From the NCBI GenBank assembly GCA_907163375.1, contig CAJQUW010008005.1:171278-235277 (forward strand): 64,000 nucleotides of DNA. The letters run 5' to 3'. The position numbers and the translations under genes are program-made. The notes below the pieces were generated by a model. That model saw nothing but the letters and a program-made list of their open reading frames with translations. It was not told where the DNA came from and made no database searches. This document shows positions 10,598 to 23,010 of this stretch, in pieces (the stretch's first letter is position 1; every line of letters starts with the position of its first letter). Origin of the DNA: Prostheceraeus crozeri (Eukaryota > Platyhelminthes > Polycladida > Euryleptidae).

Positions 10598-11310
10598 AAA
10601 CTAATGGTTCTACTGAAAATGTGGTAATGATTGTTTATGCTGCCCCTCTTCAAAATTTGGTTTCCTGATTTTTTTCTTTTGGTTAATCACATCTCTGAGA
10701 CCTGAATCAGTTTTATATTGTTACTAAAGAACGAAGGGGCGTTTAGTCGGATGACTTCACACGTAAATCCTACAAGTCTATAGCAGACTAACTGATTGAC
10801 CTGAGCCGTATTGAACCAAAGTCTTTGAGACATCTAAATGTATAACCCTACTTCATTATCTGTATAATAATGATCCTGTGATTTTTATTTCAAAATGTGA
10901 TATCTTTCCCGAGATATTCAAAGTTTTCGGATTTTGTATCTTGACTTATTTAGGCAGTAGATCTGAATATTTGAATAAACTCTCATTCAAGGATATAGAC
11001 GTGCGCACAAGTTCAGGTAACCTGTAAGAGGACGTTCCACGTTAGATTGAGAGTGGACGACGTCAAGTCAGGATGGTGAACAGTAGTATAACTCGAAATC
11101 TTCTCACCTGCACACCGAGAAAACTGCGAAGTCATGCTTTAGGATTCTACGCAGGTGTCGGAATAAAGCTGACCTAGGAGTTCTGGAGGCTCTCCTGATA
11201 AAGAGTTCTCAGCCAGACTTGTGTTCAGAAAGAGACTGTCTTTAACCTAATCCTACCTTGGTAATTATTTTATTTTTCTCTGATATTTGTTTCCAATTAT
11301 TGACATTCAA
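10598..11310. other. No gene seen
   Basis: Outside element A. A stretch at about 11020-11255 has a less AT-rich composition with AATAAA (about 11163), which could be a decayed regulatory or LTR-type remnant, but no partner copy exists in the window and I do not call it. Confidence 0.35.
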
Positions 11311-11812
11311 TTTTGATAGAAGGAAATGAAATTAATTTATCTTTCGACACACAGACAATTTGTTTTTACTTCTTAATATATATTTCGGCGAACCGCCCTT
11401 CTCAATCAGATTTTTAATTTACAATGATCTTATCTAACAAGGACTACGATTTTTAATCAAATCTGGAAATGTCTATAAAAATATCATGGGTGAATGGGGG
11501 AAGATATTGAAGTCAAAGATAATAAAGTCAATATACCACATTACTGTGCAAACCATCCACAACACACTGTCATATACATCCACCTAATGTTGTAAAGTTA
11601 ATGCTGGTAAATCTGGTTAATCTTCCCCCATTACCCCATGATATTTTTAAAGACATTTCCAGGTTTAATTCAAAATTATAGTCCTTGTTAGATAAGATCA
11701 CTGTAAATTAAAAATCTGATTGAGACGGCGGTTCGCCGAAATATGTATTACGAAGTAAAAGCAAATTGTCCGTGAGTCGAAAGATAAATTCATTTCATTT
11801 CCTTTCATCAAA
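11311..11812. mobile_element. 502-bp inverted-repeat element (foldback/MITE-like)
   Basis: Two arms of about 190 bp, 11311-11504 and 11621-11812, are inverted copies at roughly 88-90 percent identity, separated by about 116 bp. Matching words include TTTCGGCGAACCGC, TCTTATCTAACAAGGACTA and ATATCATGGG. No coding region. Long arms with a short loop fit a non-autonomous foldback or MITE. Family unknown. Confidence 0.8.
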
Positions 11813-12971
11813 ATGTTATCTAAATCTTTCTTTATAAGTTCGGTTAATATTGCTAGAGAAAATCATTTTATTGATGATTTTTTTATATCATATATTTGTC
11901 TCGTCTTCAATTTTGCTAATTTTGTTTAGAGTTTATTCATTTTATGCTCATTGACTTCTATGAATGGATATTCTTGTCATTATTTTCGTGCCTTCATTGT
12001 GACTTCATTCAATCATGTGTCTGTACTTTGTGTCTCTTGCTTGTCAATGAAATGTGAACGCTCATCACGCAACGAATTCCGTATCCATGTCTTTCTGATG
12101 TCACTCCAGTGTACGCCTTGAAAAGAACTGGCGAAATATATCGGTGGAAAATGAAATGTATTGTACCTGGTTTTGCTGTTCCTCTACAAAGTAACCTGCA
12201 AGAACCAAAAAGTCTGAACGTCAGCTAAACTAACATTGAAATAGATTCTGAGAGTCGGAGAATGGACACGATAACCAGCAATACATTTTGAGTCACTGTG
12301 CTAGTGTCATTTCCCCTCCTCATGTAACCCAACGCAAGTGGATTCGAATCAATTGTGATGATAGCATGCATTATGAATATGTAAGTAATGCAAATCTAAA
12401 ACGTGAGCTAGCCACAACAGCCAAAAATTATTCCTAGACATGCTTAAGATGCCATAAGTCCACGAATCCGGAAGTTTAGTGGAAAAAGGCTAATAATTAC
12501 TAAACTTAAAAAGGCAACTAAAAAAATGAAAAAGAGCCAATATTTCACTTGACGGCTCTCAGGGTTACATATTATCAGGATGACCACTCGGTCTTTTTAA
12601 ACAGACCAGTCTGTCTTGGTCTTTTTTGAGGACAAATCTGATTTTATTCATTTTTTGTAGGAGTCTAGCTTTTATCTATAAGTGAGTGAATCAGTTTGGT
12701 AGTCAGACTGTCTAGTGCATCATTTTTTCTGAAATATCATTCCCATGAACAGGAAGCCTGTATTCGAATGATACTTGTACATGTTAAATTTGTTTTCATG
12801 ATTCATGATGTGATATTAAATGCGTTTGAAAATATTTTGATTATCATAAATGAACGTGCGAATACGTGGTAGCAAAAACCAAATATAGGGGGAAGAGTGA
12901 TATGCGAGGTAGGTGTAATCTAAAGGTGAAATTGACATTGAGCTTTTTGCATTTAGATAACTTGGCTTCTC
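11813..12971. other. No gene seen; one copy of an 85-bp dispersed motif
   Basis: AT-rich intergenic sequence. At about 12275-12355 it holds one copy of a motif (TTTTGAGTCA, then CATTTCCC, then GATTCGAATC) that recurs at about 21374-21450 and 21549-21630. Confidence 0.4.
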
Positions 12972-13511
12972 GTGATTCGAAAAAAGCATGAGGTCAGTAT
13001 TCCGTTTTTGTTACAATGCCGTTTCGATGACAGGACATATTCTTCTCTCGAAGGAACCAGTGACGTTCGGTTGTCATTGGGCGAACAAATACATGGATTT
13101 CTAAAGCGCTTTGTCAAATTGTCATCTCCAATCACGAGGTACTCATATCTGTTGCACACGCAGTGTGCCTCATTTGATACGATGAAGCTCCATCGATTAA
13201 TCAAACTGTGCGATGGTGTCGGCTGCATTCCAGCCAAGGTGACTGATGAGTTGGCTTCACTTCGTTTGAGGTTGCCTGAAGCCAAATCAAACACCCTCGT
13301 CGAGCTGTATACCTCTGGTCTGTTGAAAGACTTCCCGTGTGCATCGGCTTTGGTTGAACGGGTCATCTTATTTTGTCCTCTAAAGATAGTCGTTGAAGGA
13401 GGTTTCTCTCGAATGAAGCACGCAGAAGATGATTACAAAACGAACATGTCCCTGGAAACGTACAACTCCGTGCGCAGAATTCTCGATTCTACACATTATG
13501 TCCAGAATTGA
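12972..13511 (+). pseudogene. hAT-type transposase remnant, C-terminal part
   Basis: A 179-codon frame whose end carries LVERVILFCPLKIVVEGGFSRMKHAEDDYKTNMSLETYNSVRRI in pieces: the words VEGGFSRMKH and MSLETYNSVRRI correspond to the C-terminal dimerisation segment of hAT transposases (the usual form is ExxFSxMxxIKTxxRNxLxxxTLxxLxxI). The sequence before it is helical and plausible for the insertion domain but not diagnostic. No terminal repeats were found, so the copy is a fragment. hAT membership is likely; the exact branch is uncertain. Following bases to about 13715 look like a frame-broken Lys/Glu-rich tail. Confidence 0.6.
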
Positions 13512-13837
13512 TAGAATTGATTCGTTACGCGAGGTCGACCTACAAGAAATCCGCAAACAAAGCGAAGACGAAGTCGGCCTCTGCTAAGACGTCAAGTCGG
13601 AGTTTTTGTGAGGCAGACTTCGACACAAGCTAAACGAGCTCTCCTAGAAATTGATCAAGAAATGGAGAAAGCAGAGCAGCGTTTGGAGGAGCTGAAGGCA
13701 ATTCATAATCTTAAATAGGTTGATTTTGCAACCCTTGTAAGAGAGATTAACTTATTCAGGCCATTCTGAAAAGTACGCCGTTTATTTTGATTTTTAGCTT
13801 CTTACCAGACTCTTATAACATTATGTAATTTGATTTA

Positions 13838-16800
13838 GATGAAAGTCTTAAACAGCGTTCACGAATCAGGGCTGCAGCAACGAAATTAATAACCAGAATA
13901 AACTCCATCATATCTAAAGATGGATCTGACATTGAGTTGCAAACAGTTGAAGACATGCTGGTTGCAAAATTCAATAGTCCTAGAATCTTAGATGAACAAA
14001 TCCCTAACGAAATTGATGAAGATCAGGTTGAAGTTGAAATGAACGAAACCGTTCACTATGAAGTCAAAGTTAATACAACTTCGCAAATGATTCGAAGTAG
14101 AATTAAAGAAAAATAAAAAAATCTAATACAAGTTACAACTTCCAACGTTCGTTGTTTCTTAGGGTGAGTGGATTTCCTTTTGGGATACATTCGTAACAAC
14201 AATAATGAATAATAACTCATTATCTGCTGTTCCAAAGTTTGTTTACTTACAATCATGTCTCACCGCAGACGCGGAAGCTGCTATTTCGGGTTTAACTTTA
14301 ACGGAAGATAATTTTGACACTGCTATTGATATCTTAACAAGAGAGATACGGTTCAAGTGAAGCGGTTCAGAGGGAACATATTAGAAAGTTGACTGATATT
14401 CCTATTCCCACTGGCACTGTTCATAGTACAAGAAAGTTTCATGATGAAATTGTAATTAATAAAACAGGGTGGCGGCCGAGTCCGGGAATCGCCCGGGAAT
14501 TTTGTTGGGGCCCGGGAATCGCCCTTGAATTTTAGCGAAATAGTCAATAAGCCCTTAAATAGCCCGGGAAATCCATTTCGTGACATTTATCTGCAAGTTC
14601 AATGAGCAGAATTTCTTGATTTCAACTACTATCACTACTATTATTATTAAGCACACTATTTCTATTAAATGTCTGCGAATCTTGATTGATATAATCAAGT
14701 AAATATGTACAACATTTGAAGGGAATATTCATGACAAAATAAATTTGCTTCATTTCCACAGACATCACTGTCAGTGATATCTGTGAGGCGATGGCTATGC
14801 GCTTATAGTGAAATCGCTAAAAGTTTTCCAAATACGTGCAGTAATCGTTGCATTTTATAAAAGCAATTCCGTGGCTATTCACAATACCTTCAAGTCGTGT
14901 ATGCGATTGGGTTGACTATAATTCTATAATTCGTACATACAAGTATAAAGTCGCAGTCAATCGACAGAGGTCGCAAAAAATATTTTTGATTTTCGTGTTT
15001 CTTAATGCGCTTGCATGCAGACTCGTAACAGAATCGTAATATGACAAACGATGCAGCCTCTAAATACTTTCTAAAAAAGTCATATCTAAAAGATTATTTA
15101 TCTTACGTTGTCAATTTCATTGGTTGAAAGACATTTTACAACAGCACAACTTTTTTAGTAGTAAAATATCTAGGGAATAATCGCCCAATTAAACACTGTA
15201 GGTTATTTATGTGCCTATATCCACACCAAGTTGAGGATGATATCAGTCCAAAATCATGCCAACAAAATTCTATTAACTCTGCCACTGACAGAAAGTTCAT
15301 CAGAGTTTTCCTTGATATTTCGAATACAAGTCAATGGCTAAGCTAAGTGATGAGTTCGAAAACCTCACAGTAAATCATGACGGGAAGCCCACCCAAACCA
15401 ATGGGGATTATGTACAGAACACTGCTTCCAAAAATCGGGGTCTCTAAGGAGTAGTTCTCCGAAGCTCAATGCCGGATCTTCTGCCAGCGGCAAAGATTTT
15501 GCTCTCTGTTCCGGTCCAGACTGTACCAGAAACGCGAAAAATAAGTCAATAAGTATTATTTTATGTAACTTATCAAGTAAATTTTGCTAGCCTTTCCCAT
15601 ATGCCTCGGAAAAAGGCCAAGTTATCTCAGACCTGTTCTGCCGGTTAACCGCAACATACACGCATGTATGTCGCACAAAGTGTACCACATTACTAATCGA
15701 CGGCCAAAGAAAATATTTCAAGAATGCGGGATTGACTAATAGCCCATTGAAGATTTAATGACATTATTTGGCCTAAAATAATCAGAGCCATAAAAGAATG
15801 AACTTAATTAGGCCTACACATTTCATCACGCATTTAGCCGGTTAATTTTTTAAGCGATTACAGATTATCAGGCCTTTATTTAGTGGCTTTTAACCCGTGA
15901 TCTATCTATGAGATCTGATTGATTTTCGAACGATCGAAGGAAATTTTTCGTATTTTCGAATGATCAAAAAAATGTGCATAATATTTAATTTTCTTCAACT
16001 GATTCATGCAATTTTGCAACTTTTTTTCATGTATTTTTTGCTTTTAGTCAATTTTTCAAACTTCAACTTTCAAACATGCAAGGCTGAAGTAGCTAACTGA
16101 CTTTTGAGACGTGATATTTTCAAAAACTGTGCACTTTCAATAAATTAGCAAACATCTTTAAGATTTGTTATCGACACGTTTTGAATTATATTTCAATAAA
16201 CACCAATTACAAGAATCTGACGGAATTGATTATACATTGTGAAGGAGAAGCAAATTGAATAATTTGCTGACGAAGAATGCAAAGTCACAAATTGAGTCAA
16301 ATTAAACCAGATGAATAAACTTCTGCCATGGTTTAATCCGATGGTGATGTCTTCAATACGGAGGTAGCATCACTGCGTTGCATTGTCATTGCTGTCCTTT
16401 GAATCAAGAAATATCGAGACCTTGATTCTGATGTATTATACCTGACTTTGCAGGAAGCATCAGACACAAACTCTATAACTGACGGTTACCATGCGTCCTT
16501 TGTTTCTGCGCAAACTGATACAAAGAGGTAATGCGAAGGAATTCTTCTGGCCTCGTCTATTGTGGCAGTTTTTCTGGTTTCTCTTGATGATATTTCTTGC
16601 TAACTTGGTGTCATCGTGCTATTGCATTAACATGTGCATTTTGATATCATGGTTGTTGCTTCTCATTTGTTGCTTCAACTTAATGTGCTTGAAAATTTCA
16701 GTCTGATATATCCACTAAGTACAACTTTCTAGAATTTCATGAATCAGATGATGACAATGAAGTATTTTTTGATCGTAGTAAAGTTCTAGAAATAAACTTT

Positions 16801-19800
16801 TCCATCGATATAAAATCATTTAGATCCCATCCGTAGTCCACGAGTTAGGTCACTGAGGAAAGGTATATGTTTATAAGCTGAAGAGCCATCGCTCACAGAA
16901 TTCACAAATTTTGAAAAATGAGTGTGGTAGAGTCAAATATCGTTCATTATCTAGCACAATTGGTGGCAAAATTCAAGGTGGAAATGTCTCAAATTTAATT
17001 ATGAAAATAGTTTAAAGAAGTGTCCTGATAATTTTTTATCGGTGTAATTGAAATAACATATCTGGTCAGTATAAAAAGTAGCGCGAAAATTCTATGAAAC
17101 AGCCCGGGAATTTGAAGCTGGAAATCTGGCCGCCACCCTGATAAAAGGAGTCTCGGTGCTTTAAATGTGGAGCCACATGAATATGAGGTAGTTATATTAC
17201 CAAATCTTCTTAACAAGTTACCTGAACCGATGAAAACATATATTTTGTCAAAATCATATGATAGATTTGGCGGCTTAAAAACATTAAGGCAATTATTAGT
17301 AGTTTTGTCTTTAGAAATAGCAATAAGAGGAATTATTAAAGATGATTTTTCGAATGTTAAGCCCGTCAAAGCAGCTAATGCTAATGGCGAGGGATCTGCC
17401 GTGGCCTTACAATCGACGGGAAAAATTACAGAACAAATTTCACGAGATTGCAGGAATATTTTCTGTACCTATTGCAGCGGAAATCATTTATCGATAAAAT
17501 CTCCAAGTATTTCAACTGCGGTCGACCGCAAGATATTTCTTAGGAAAGATAAACGTTGCTTTTCCTGTCTAAGAGCTAATCACTCAATAAATGCTTGTAA
17601 CAATGTAACATAAGTAAAAATGGTTTTCACCATTTGTCGGAATTTTACAGATTTCCGAAATCCTATTAATAAAAATGATAATGAAAGAAATTTTGCAATA
17701 AATCGTCATAAAAACACCAAGTCAGACGTTGGTACTTGCTACGCAGACACGTACTCTGTAACAGTTGGATTAAGTGGTACCTGTGCTGTTGCATTACGGC
17801 AAAAGTTAGAGTTTGTTCACCTGACGCTAATAGGAATATTTTAGTTCGGGTTATTCTAGATACTGCTAGTAAAAGAACTTACATAAAACAAGATGTTTGT
17901 GAACAGCTAGGAATAAAAGGAAACTTCGTTGGAAAACTAAACGTTATTTTTTTTTGCATCCGATAGTTGTAAACAATAGGATACCTATGAAGTTGAATTT
18001 AATATGAAAAAGTTGGGCTCTGCGTTGTCTGATAATGTAAAATTAAAGGATAATATGGTTCCACATATAGCAACTTTCGGCAAATTGTTAAAGTAGACAC
18101 TTATCCTCATTTGTGTGAATTGGATCTAGTGGATGAATATCTTGCATATGAATGTCCCACGCGATGAAGATCTTCACATAGGAATTCTTATTGAGTCTTA
18201 TGACATCGCAATGGGTACAGTAATAAGAGGTTCAAGCGGACCTGTCGCTTTAGAAAGCAAATTAGGATGGGTGATCCACGGAAAATTAAATAGGCAAATA
18301 GAGAATGATATTAAGCATAAGGATTCAGATTGTTCAATTTTCATATGTTATGATGATGCAGATAATCATGACTGTAAAACTTTACATGTAACTAGGGAAT
18401 TACAAAAGTTTTGGGATCTGGAACACATTGGTATCAAACCCGATGACAACATTAAACAAATTGATTTTATGACAACCTTTCAAAACAACATATAATGAAA
18501 ATTGCCCGCTACTTCTACCAAAAGATTTAAAATTCACATCCTTGATAGTTATGTCAGCTTATGTAGAGGGAACATTGCATGGGGGAGCATCAATGACACT
18601 TGCAAAAATATGAGAACGGTCTTGGCTATCATGTGGCCGTCAAACAGTTAAGAAATTAATTCGAAAGTGTCATTTAGTACGACATTAGTTCAAGGAATGC
18701 CATATCTACATAATAGTACAGGTGACTTAACTCAACACCGACTTCAAATGTCGAGAGCCTTCACAACTTGTGGCTTAGATTATTGGGGTCCATTATTCTA
18801 CCGCAAGGGGGAGGAGATACTTAAGTCATACATATATTCATTCATTTGTACAACTATAAGAACGATGCACCTAGAGTTGTCGCAAGATTTATCGACAAAA
18901 GGCTTTATAGAGGTACTGACACGATTCGTCTCGCGGTGAGGAATACCTCATCTTATAAGTGATAATTTTAGTACTTTTAAGAAAGCGTTTTCAACATATA
19001 AATGTTTATCAGAAAATAAGTAATGTCAGCAGTATATATCGAGTAAGAGAATAAAGAGGGATTTTATCTGCGAGCATGCTCCGTGGATGGGAGGGTTTTA
19101 TGAAAGGTTTATCAAAGACATTAAAAGAAGTACATTTAAAACACTGAAGAATAGGTTGGTTGACTTTTATGAGTTAGAGACGGTGGTTGTTGAGATAGAA
19201 GGGATTTTAAACTCTCGTCCCTTGTCATACGTAGCAGATGAAATTGAAGAAGTTATGGTGCCTTCCCATTTTCTGATCCTCCAAAGGTTAATCGAAGAGC
19301 CTACACTTGAGAATTACCAGGAGGGTTCGCTGAGTATGCGAGATATCATTCGAGATAGCTAATTGACAAATCTTTTTTGAAGGGAATGGAGAAGCTCATG
19401 TATCATGTCTTTAAGAGAGAGCATGAAAATTGCACGAGGGGTTTCGATTGAGCCAAAAGTAGGCCAGATTGTTATTTTGAAGGAGTATAAAGTCCCTCGT
19501 TTAAAATGGAAATTGGGGAGAGTTGAAAAATTAATGAAAAGTCGAGATAATGTTATTCGATCAATTTTAATTCGCGTTAAGTCTGGTAAGAAGCTCGAAA
19601 CTGTACGGCGACCATTACAACACGTCGTTCCAGTGGAAGCCTATGAAGAAAGAAAGAGGAATTTTGGACTAGCAAAATTCGGGGAGTGTGGAGAAATATC
19701 TATATCATGTAAACTATGCACTATTAACGGGCTGTGAATATCTTTGACTGTGACATCTTTGCCTCCTATGTGTGTTATGTAATCTTCTTGGTTTGAATTT

Positions 19801-19904
19801 TGAGCTAGCTGTTCAAACAGCTTGACTTGATAATACAGACTGCATAAGTCTGTGCTCTAAAAGGGTCGTTTTTGATTACATAATTACAGCAGACAGGATG
19901 ATGA
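13838..19904 (+). mobile_element. BEL/Pao retrotransposon fossil, broken
   Basis: An old, heavily decayed BEL/Pao copy on the plus strand, split by a CAGGG-type DNA transposon (14465-17140). Recognisable parts, in order, are gag (13838-14464 and 17141-17610, ending in a zinc-knuckle region with CTYC and CFSCLRANHSINAC), an aspartic protease region (about 17840-17950), the pre-RT segment with GPVALESKLGWVIHGKL (about 18130-18490), integrase pieces with CGLDYWGPLFYR (about 18670-18940) and GGFYERFIKDIKRS (about 19087-19360), and the Pao C-terminal domain (about 19405-19737). It is broken in at least six places. A terminal repeat may start near 19687; no 5' partner is seen. A second CAGGG element follows at 19911. 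Confidence 0.85.
14465..17140. mobile_element. CAGGG-ended DNA transposon 1, non-autonomous (hAT-like)
   Basis: Perfect 13-bp inverted ends CAGGGTGGCGGCC / GGCCGCCACCCTG, flanked by the 6-bp direct repeat ATAAAA (14459-14464 and 17141-17146). Subterminal CCCGGGAAT words repeat near both ends. It lies inside the BEL/Pao gag region, which confirms the boundaries. The 2.7 kb interior has no recognisable transposase. CAGGG ends occur in hAT elements; 8-bp target repeats are usual there, and 6-bp ones are known from a hAT branch (hAT6), so that is my best placement. Confidence 0.85.
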
Positions 19905-20067
19905 ATTTATCAGGGTGTCTACAGTCCTTTATCGTAAAAATAGTCCTTTAAAAGTCCTTCATTTTCATAATTTTATATTGAACGATATCATTGTTGTCGA
20001 ACGATTTATTTATTATCTACAATATTTTTGTTGTCTGGTGTAAATCTGTATGTCACAAACAACAGCA

Positions 20068-20143
20068 GCCTTACATATCCAAGTTGAACCCATGGCCTTC
20101 TAGTTACATGCTGGACGCTCTTCCTACTGAGCTACTGTGTCGG
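20068..20143 (-). tRNA. tRNA-derived segment, tRNA-Thr(UGU)-like, decayed
   Basis: On the minus strand it reads TAGCTCAGTAGGAAGAGC (A-box type), then AGCATGTAACTAGAAGG, an anticodon-loop region with UGU in the expected place, then GGGTTCAACTTGG (B-box type). Spacing fits a tRNA. The acceptor and anticodon stems do not pair cleanly, so this is a tRNA pseudogene or the head of a SINE carried inside the CAGGG element, not a working tRNA. Confidence 0.5.
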
Positions 20144-20248
20144 TAACGTTAGTTGTCTGATTGTTCAACCCCAGCCCTTACTGCAGACTATATCGAAGTG
20201 CTGACTACCGTAGAAGTAGTACATCATGCACTTATATAGTTAGAAATA

Positions 20249-20800
20249 GTGGCTCGGGGACGTAATTCACACATCCACACCGTTACCTACAATGGTAAGG
20301 TAACAGGTCTATTTGTTCAGAAAGTGAGGGAATTTGACAGAAGGAATACATGCAATCGGTTTGATGATTTTTATTCCAGTCAGTGTCGGAATATGTTGTC
20401 TGGTCGTCTGTTCGGTGTCGTCAAGGTAGTCCTCTGCCTGTTCTCCGGTCAGACCAATGTCGAACGAGGGTTTTCTGTCAATAAACATTGCCTCGTGGAG
20501 AATTTGAAGGAACAGTCTTTAATCGCTCAACGACGTATCGCGGATGGCATCAGCATAGCAGGCGGACTGATGAAAGTAAAGATAGCACAGTCCATGATAA
20601 ATCACTGTCGGAGATCCAGACAAAGGCTTACCGACGCTCGTCGGAGACACGCCAATGAAATTGAGGCACGAAAGCAAAAAAAATGCGGAGAAACGGAAAG
20701 CCGAGGAAGCGTTGTCGGAAATCAAAGAAGTGTCATGGCAGAAGAACTGCCTGCCCACAGGAGTGGGTACGAATCCATATTGAAGAGAGTTCTTCCGTAA
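20249..20800 (+). pseudogene. hAT-type transposase C-terminal fragment
   Basis: A 183-codon frame inside CAGGG element 2. It contains RFDDFYSSQCRN, a hydrophobic VVLCLFSGQTN, and VERGFSVNKHCLVENLKEQS followed by AQRRIADGI. The VERGFSVNK segment with a following Leu-rich helix corresponds to the C-terminal dimerisation region of a hAT-related transposase group common in marine invertebrates; the rest is a Lys/Arg/Glu-rich coiled tail (RRSRQRLTDARRRHANEIEA). No catalytic Asp region is present. Its position between 6-bp target repeats ties this transposase group to the CAGGG ends. Whether the frame is still translated is unknown. Confidence 0.6.
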
Positions 20801-20824
20801 CAGATTTGATCTTGAAGATCATCA

Positions 20825-21052
20825 TCACTGGGTAGCAAGATCTGACGCTTGTTTTCGTATCATTCGCTTTAGAACAATTTGTTACTGCTGAACTGGGTAA
20901 TAGGATCTGACGCTTGTTTTTTATCATTCTTCCTGGAATAATTTGTTATCGCTGAACTAGGTAATAGGATCTGACGCTTGTTTTTTATCATTTTTCCTGG
21001 AATAATTTGTTATCGCTGAACTAGGTAATAGGATCTGACGCTTGTTTTTTGC
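20825..21052 (+). repeat. 64-bp tandem repeat, about 3.5 copies
   Basis: Units contain GGTAATAGGATCTGACGCTT and GAATAATTTGTTATCGCTGA. Last copies are almost identical; the first is diverged. Located between the transposase fragment and the right end of CAGGG element 2. Confidence 0.88.
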
Positions 21053-21183
21053 TCCTTGTATAAATGTTCTTGCCACTTTACTAATATGATCTCATGCAAT
21101 TGAAATGCTTGTTTATATTTGAATTGATGAAAAAAATAGTCCTTCATTTCGACCCGTGAATTTCGGTCGACACCCTGATTTAT

Positions 21184-22099
21184 GGAGATAATGTAGAAGA
21201 AATGCATTATGCAAGCTCTTCATAGATGCATCATTCCCTCTGCTTTAATTTACATGTGACCTTGAGAAAGCCGTAAAGCGGAATATTGGTAAAACCCCGT
21301 ATAATTAATACATTTAAGTATCAACTGAAATTATTTGCCTTTTCTTCGTTATTCCTAGAGTTGGAATATCGAACAGCGCATTCTGAGCCAGTGTGCGGAA
21401 TGTCACTTCCCTTCGTCATGTGCCGTGGCAGGAATCGAAGCGTGATGGGGATTTGTTTCTTGAATCTATGCACCGCAAGTTTACAACGTAAGCCAGTTGC
21501 TGGAGATAAAATTTAATCTGAGGTTTCTAGCTGCGATATAATAACTAGCAACGTATTTTGAGTCAGTTCTGAATGCTACTTCAACCTTGCTTTGCACCGT
21601 GGTAGGACTCAAATCGTTTGTGATGACCACATTATTCTTGAGCCTGTATACACTGTTACAATAGATAAAATGTGTTTTGAGACTTAGAAATGCGATATAA
21701 CTCACGTTATAGACTTGCTTTCCGAGCAATTTCAAAGACAAGGTCATCACAGATAGTTCGAATACTTACACGACACATAGCGACATACTTACACATAGCG
21801 AGGGAAAGTGATATTCAGCACAGAGGGAAATTACAGTAGTAGTATTTTCATAAACAAAACGTCGACTTGACGTCTCCGCGGACCAGCTTTTCGTTGATAA
21901 AGGGTTTGGACCCGAAACTGCTCGTAAATATTGTTCTTACTTTCGCAAAAGTAAAGAGAGTGTGCATTTTTATCTGTATACAAAACCTCCCGTCGGCAGC
22001 AATTAACTATATTAATTTTCAGAACAGATTCAGTCTGTCAGATTGCAGACAATCTGATTTGTCTAATCTTATGGTGTTAAGCATCATGGTGGGAGTGTT
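21184..22099. other. No clear gene; two copies of 85-bp dispersed motif
   Basis: At about 21374-21450 and 21549-21630 lie two diverged direct copies of the motif also seen near 12275. The 21840-22099 part may be a decayed N-terminal piece of the transposase that follows, but similarity is too low to assert. Confidence 0.35.
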
Positions 22100-23010
22100 G
22101 TCATCTTAAAACCATTAACAGTGAAATCGCCGTACCTTCTCACCACCATCTTTTTGAAAAATGCCTGCACGAGCGAATCTCCACTTCAGACTCCCATTCA
22201 AGGATTACAGTTCCTTTATCCAACTGAAATTAAATTTGACAACATTCGTTTGATTGTGACAGATGCTGCCTTGTACATGGTGAAAGCAATTGCTACATTC
22301 CAGTCACCGTTTTCCACTAAAGCTATCTTCTCAACCTGCCTAGCACATGGCTTGCATCAAGTTGCCGAAAATGTCCGTCTCTCTAACCCCGATATCGACA
22401 AACTTGTATCTTCAATCAAGTAATTCTTTGCCAAGTCCCCTTCCAGGTAAGTACGTTTTGTTCAAAGCACTTGCCACTTCCTCCTGAATCTGTCATTGTT
22501 CGTTGAGGCACATGGTTGAATGCTGTGTGGTGCTATGCGAATCATCAACTACAGGAAATGTTCAATTATTCAAAAAGTGAAAGATGTCTTCACGAATGGT
22601 GACATTGTTGGCTCTGTAGCCCGTGTTGCTAGCTCCTACGGCCATTTATCAGCAGTTATTGAATCTCTCTAACGAGATGGAGCGCCGCTGACAACTCAGA
22701 TTGATCTCGTAGAAAATCTGATTTCATCTTGCCGTCGAATAAGTCGCCACTTGAGAAATTAAAGGTGCTGGCTAGAAATCCTTGATATATTGCAATGAAG
22801 CAAGTGGCCAATGCATTGGCCGGAACGAAGCGCATCTGATTTGTCACCGAATGATTTGATGATCTTAAAATATGCTCCAATGACTTCTCCAAGTGTCAAA
22901 ATAAGCTTTTTAGCATACCATGACATTTTGAATATCCGACGTGAGTCGTTTACAGAAGAATCGTTGATAAAACATCTCATTGTCAAATTTAACAAGACCT
23001 TGTGACACTT
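22100..23010 (+). pseudogene. hAT-related transposase remnant, catalytic region
   Basis: Frame 22121-22423 carries SPYLLTTIFLKN, IRLIVTDAALYMVKAIATF, then TCLAHGLHQVAENVR and DKLVSSIK. This is the region around the second catalytic Asp of a hAT-related transposase group abundant in marine invertebrates. Past the stop near 22423 the family's next segment (a W-x-x-W-L-N-A type stretch followed by YANHQLQ) is still readable in shifted frames around 22470-22560, so the copy is frame-broken. No terminal repeats were found. It may be the same transposase group as the fragment at 20249-20800. Confidence 0.65.

Larger units (their letters stand above)
19911..21177 (+). mobile_element. CAGGG-ended DNA transposon 2 with hAT transposase remnant
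   Basis: Ends CAGGGTGTCTACAG on the left and complement CAGGGTGTCGACCG on the right, with AGTCCTT words just inside both ends. Flanked by the 6-bp repeat ATTTAT (19905-19910 and 21178-21183). Contains a tRNA-like segment, a hAT-type C-terminal transposase fragment and a 64-bp tandem repeat. At 1267 bp it is a deletion derivative rather than a complete element. Confidence 0.85.

Noticed and set aside
11020-11270. Possible solitary LTR with AATAAA
   Set aside because: No second copy, no flanking duplication and no retrotransposon coding sequence next to it in matching orientation.
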